Of a stretch of 6,299 bases of DNA, positions 6,038 to 6,299 are shown one piece after another. This DNA is from Candidatus Eiseniibacteriota bacterium. GTDB lineage: Bacteria > Eisenbacteria > RBG-16-71-46 > CAIMUX01 > WJJG01. The notes beneath the pieces were generated by a model. It searched no databases. It saw only the letters and a list, made by a program, of their open reading frames with translations, and was not told where the DNA came from. The stretch spans positions 1 through 6,299 of the forward strand of contig VGIY01000155.1 in assembly GCA_016867695.1 (NCBI GenBank), in the 5' to 3' direction. Each line of letters opens with the position of its first letter. Position 1 is the stretch's first letter. A program made the translations under genes and the position numbers.

Positions 6038-6299
6038 CTACTCACGGTGCGGCGGCAAGGATGGGCGCGCCGGCCCGCGGGGGGGCGGCGCCCGATCGAC
6101 CGCCTGGGGATCGAATCCGGGCAGGGCCAGGATCTCGATCATCCGGCGCACGAAGCCCGACGACCAGCGCAGGATCTCGTCCGCCTCTGCGGCGCTCGCG
6201 CGGGCGTCGCCCTCGTAGACGATGTCCTTCCGGTCCTTGGCGTCGCAGAGCCGGCGGATCTCGTCGCCGGGCAGGCGTCCCGGCTCGACGAGCGTGTGC
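6038..6299 (-). CDS. C-terminal part of a HEPN-like domain protein (5' end outside the window)
   Basis: The last 86 codons of a gene run in from the right edge and end at TAG (6040-6038). The first complete codon is at 6298-6296. Strong G/C third-position bias and a helical, charged composition mark it as coding. The start HTLVEPGRLPGDEIRRLCD, then AKDRKDIVYEGDARAS, AEADEILRWSSGFVRRMIEIL, resembles the last two helices of small HEPN proteins. Those carry an R-rich N-x-x-x-Y/H turn, then S-x-x-E-A and an amphipathic helix. The usual R-x4-6-H motif is replaced here by R-x4-Y (RKDIVY), so ribonuclease activity is doubtful. HEPN proteins often pair with a nucleotidyltransferase, whose gene might lie beyond the edge. 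The last 25 or so residues are Pro/Arg-rich and probably disordered. The coding call is strong; the family is moderate. Confidence 0.7.
   Translation of the reverse strand, partial: HTLVEPGRLPGDEIRRLCDAKDRKDIVYEGDARASAAEADEILRWSSGFVRRMIEILALPGFDPQAVDRAPPPRGPARPSLPPHRE

Noticed and set aside
5886..6218. A plus-strand 110-codon frame over the upstream region and the HEPN-like gene
   Set aside because: It is Gly/Arg/Ala-rich, runs antisense to a frame with clear codon bias, and covers the promoter-like region. No family resemblance is seen.

Overview
The sequence is very GC-rich, with strong G/C preference at third codon positions in the genes. It carries one very large gene, read on the minus strand, for a secreted modular protein that ends in a FlgD-type Ig-like C-terminal domain. 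Secreted proteins combining repeated beta-propellers, DUF11-like domains and a terminal FlgD-like/Por-type domain are typical of the FCB superphylum. At this GC content the best guess is a Candidatus Eisenbacteria-type or neighbouring uncultured lineage. That assignment is an inference from style, not from a marker gene.

Layout, left to right: positions 1-300 hold no gene I can defend, including a pocket of lower GC around 100-160. Positions 301-5871 (minus) encode a 1,856-residue protein, open throughout with no frameshift. It has an N-terminal signal peptide, then three units of about 415-440 residues. Each unit is a roughly six-bladed beta-propeller followed by a beta-sandwich (DUF11/Ig-like) domain. 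A fourth propeller, a fibronectin-III-like domain and the FlgD-like tail follow. No catalytic domain is visible. Positions 5872-6037 are the upstream intergenic region, with a strong Shine-Dalgarno, a plausible sigma70-like promoter and two GC-rich stem-loops. From 6038 to the right edge (minus) runs the C-terminal 86 codons of a gene whose start lies outside the window. It resembles the end of a small HEPN-domain protein.

The two genes run in the same direction. The spacing of about 166 bases, the stem-loops and a promoter-like element suggest separate transcription. The large protein looks like an exported structural or binding protein at the cell surface. The HEPN-like protein would be cytoplasmic and functionally unrelated. 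The main point of interest is the architecture of the large protein and an Asp-rich loop motif that recurs in most of its propeller blades. I do not see a CRISPR array, mobile element, tRNA or rRNA.
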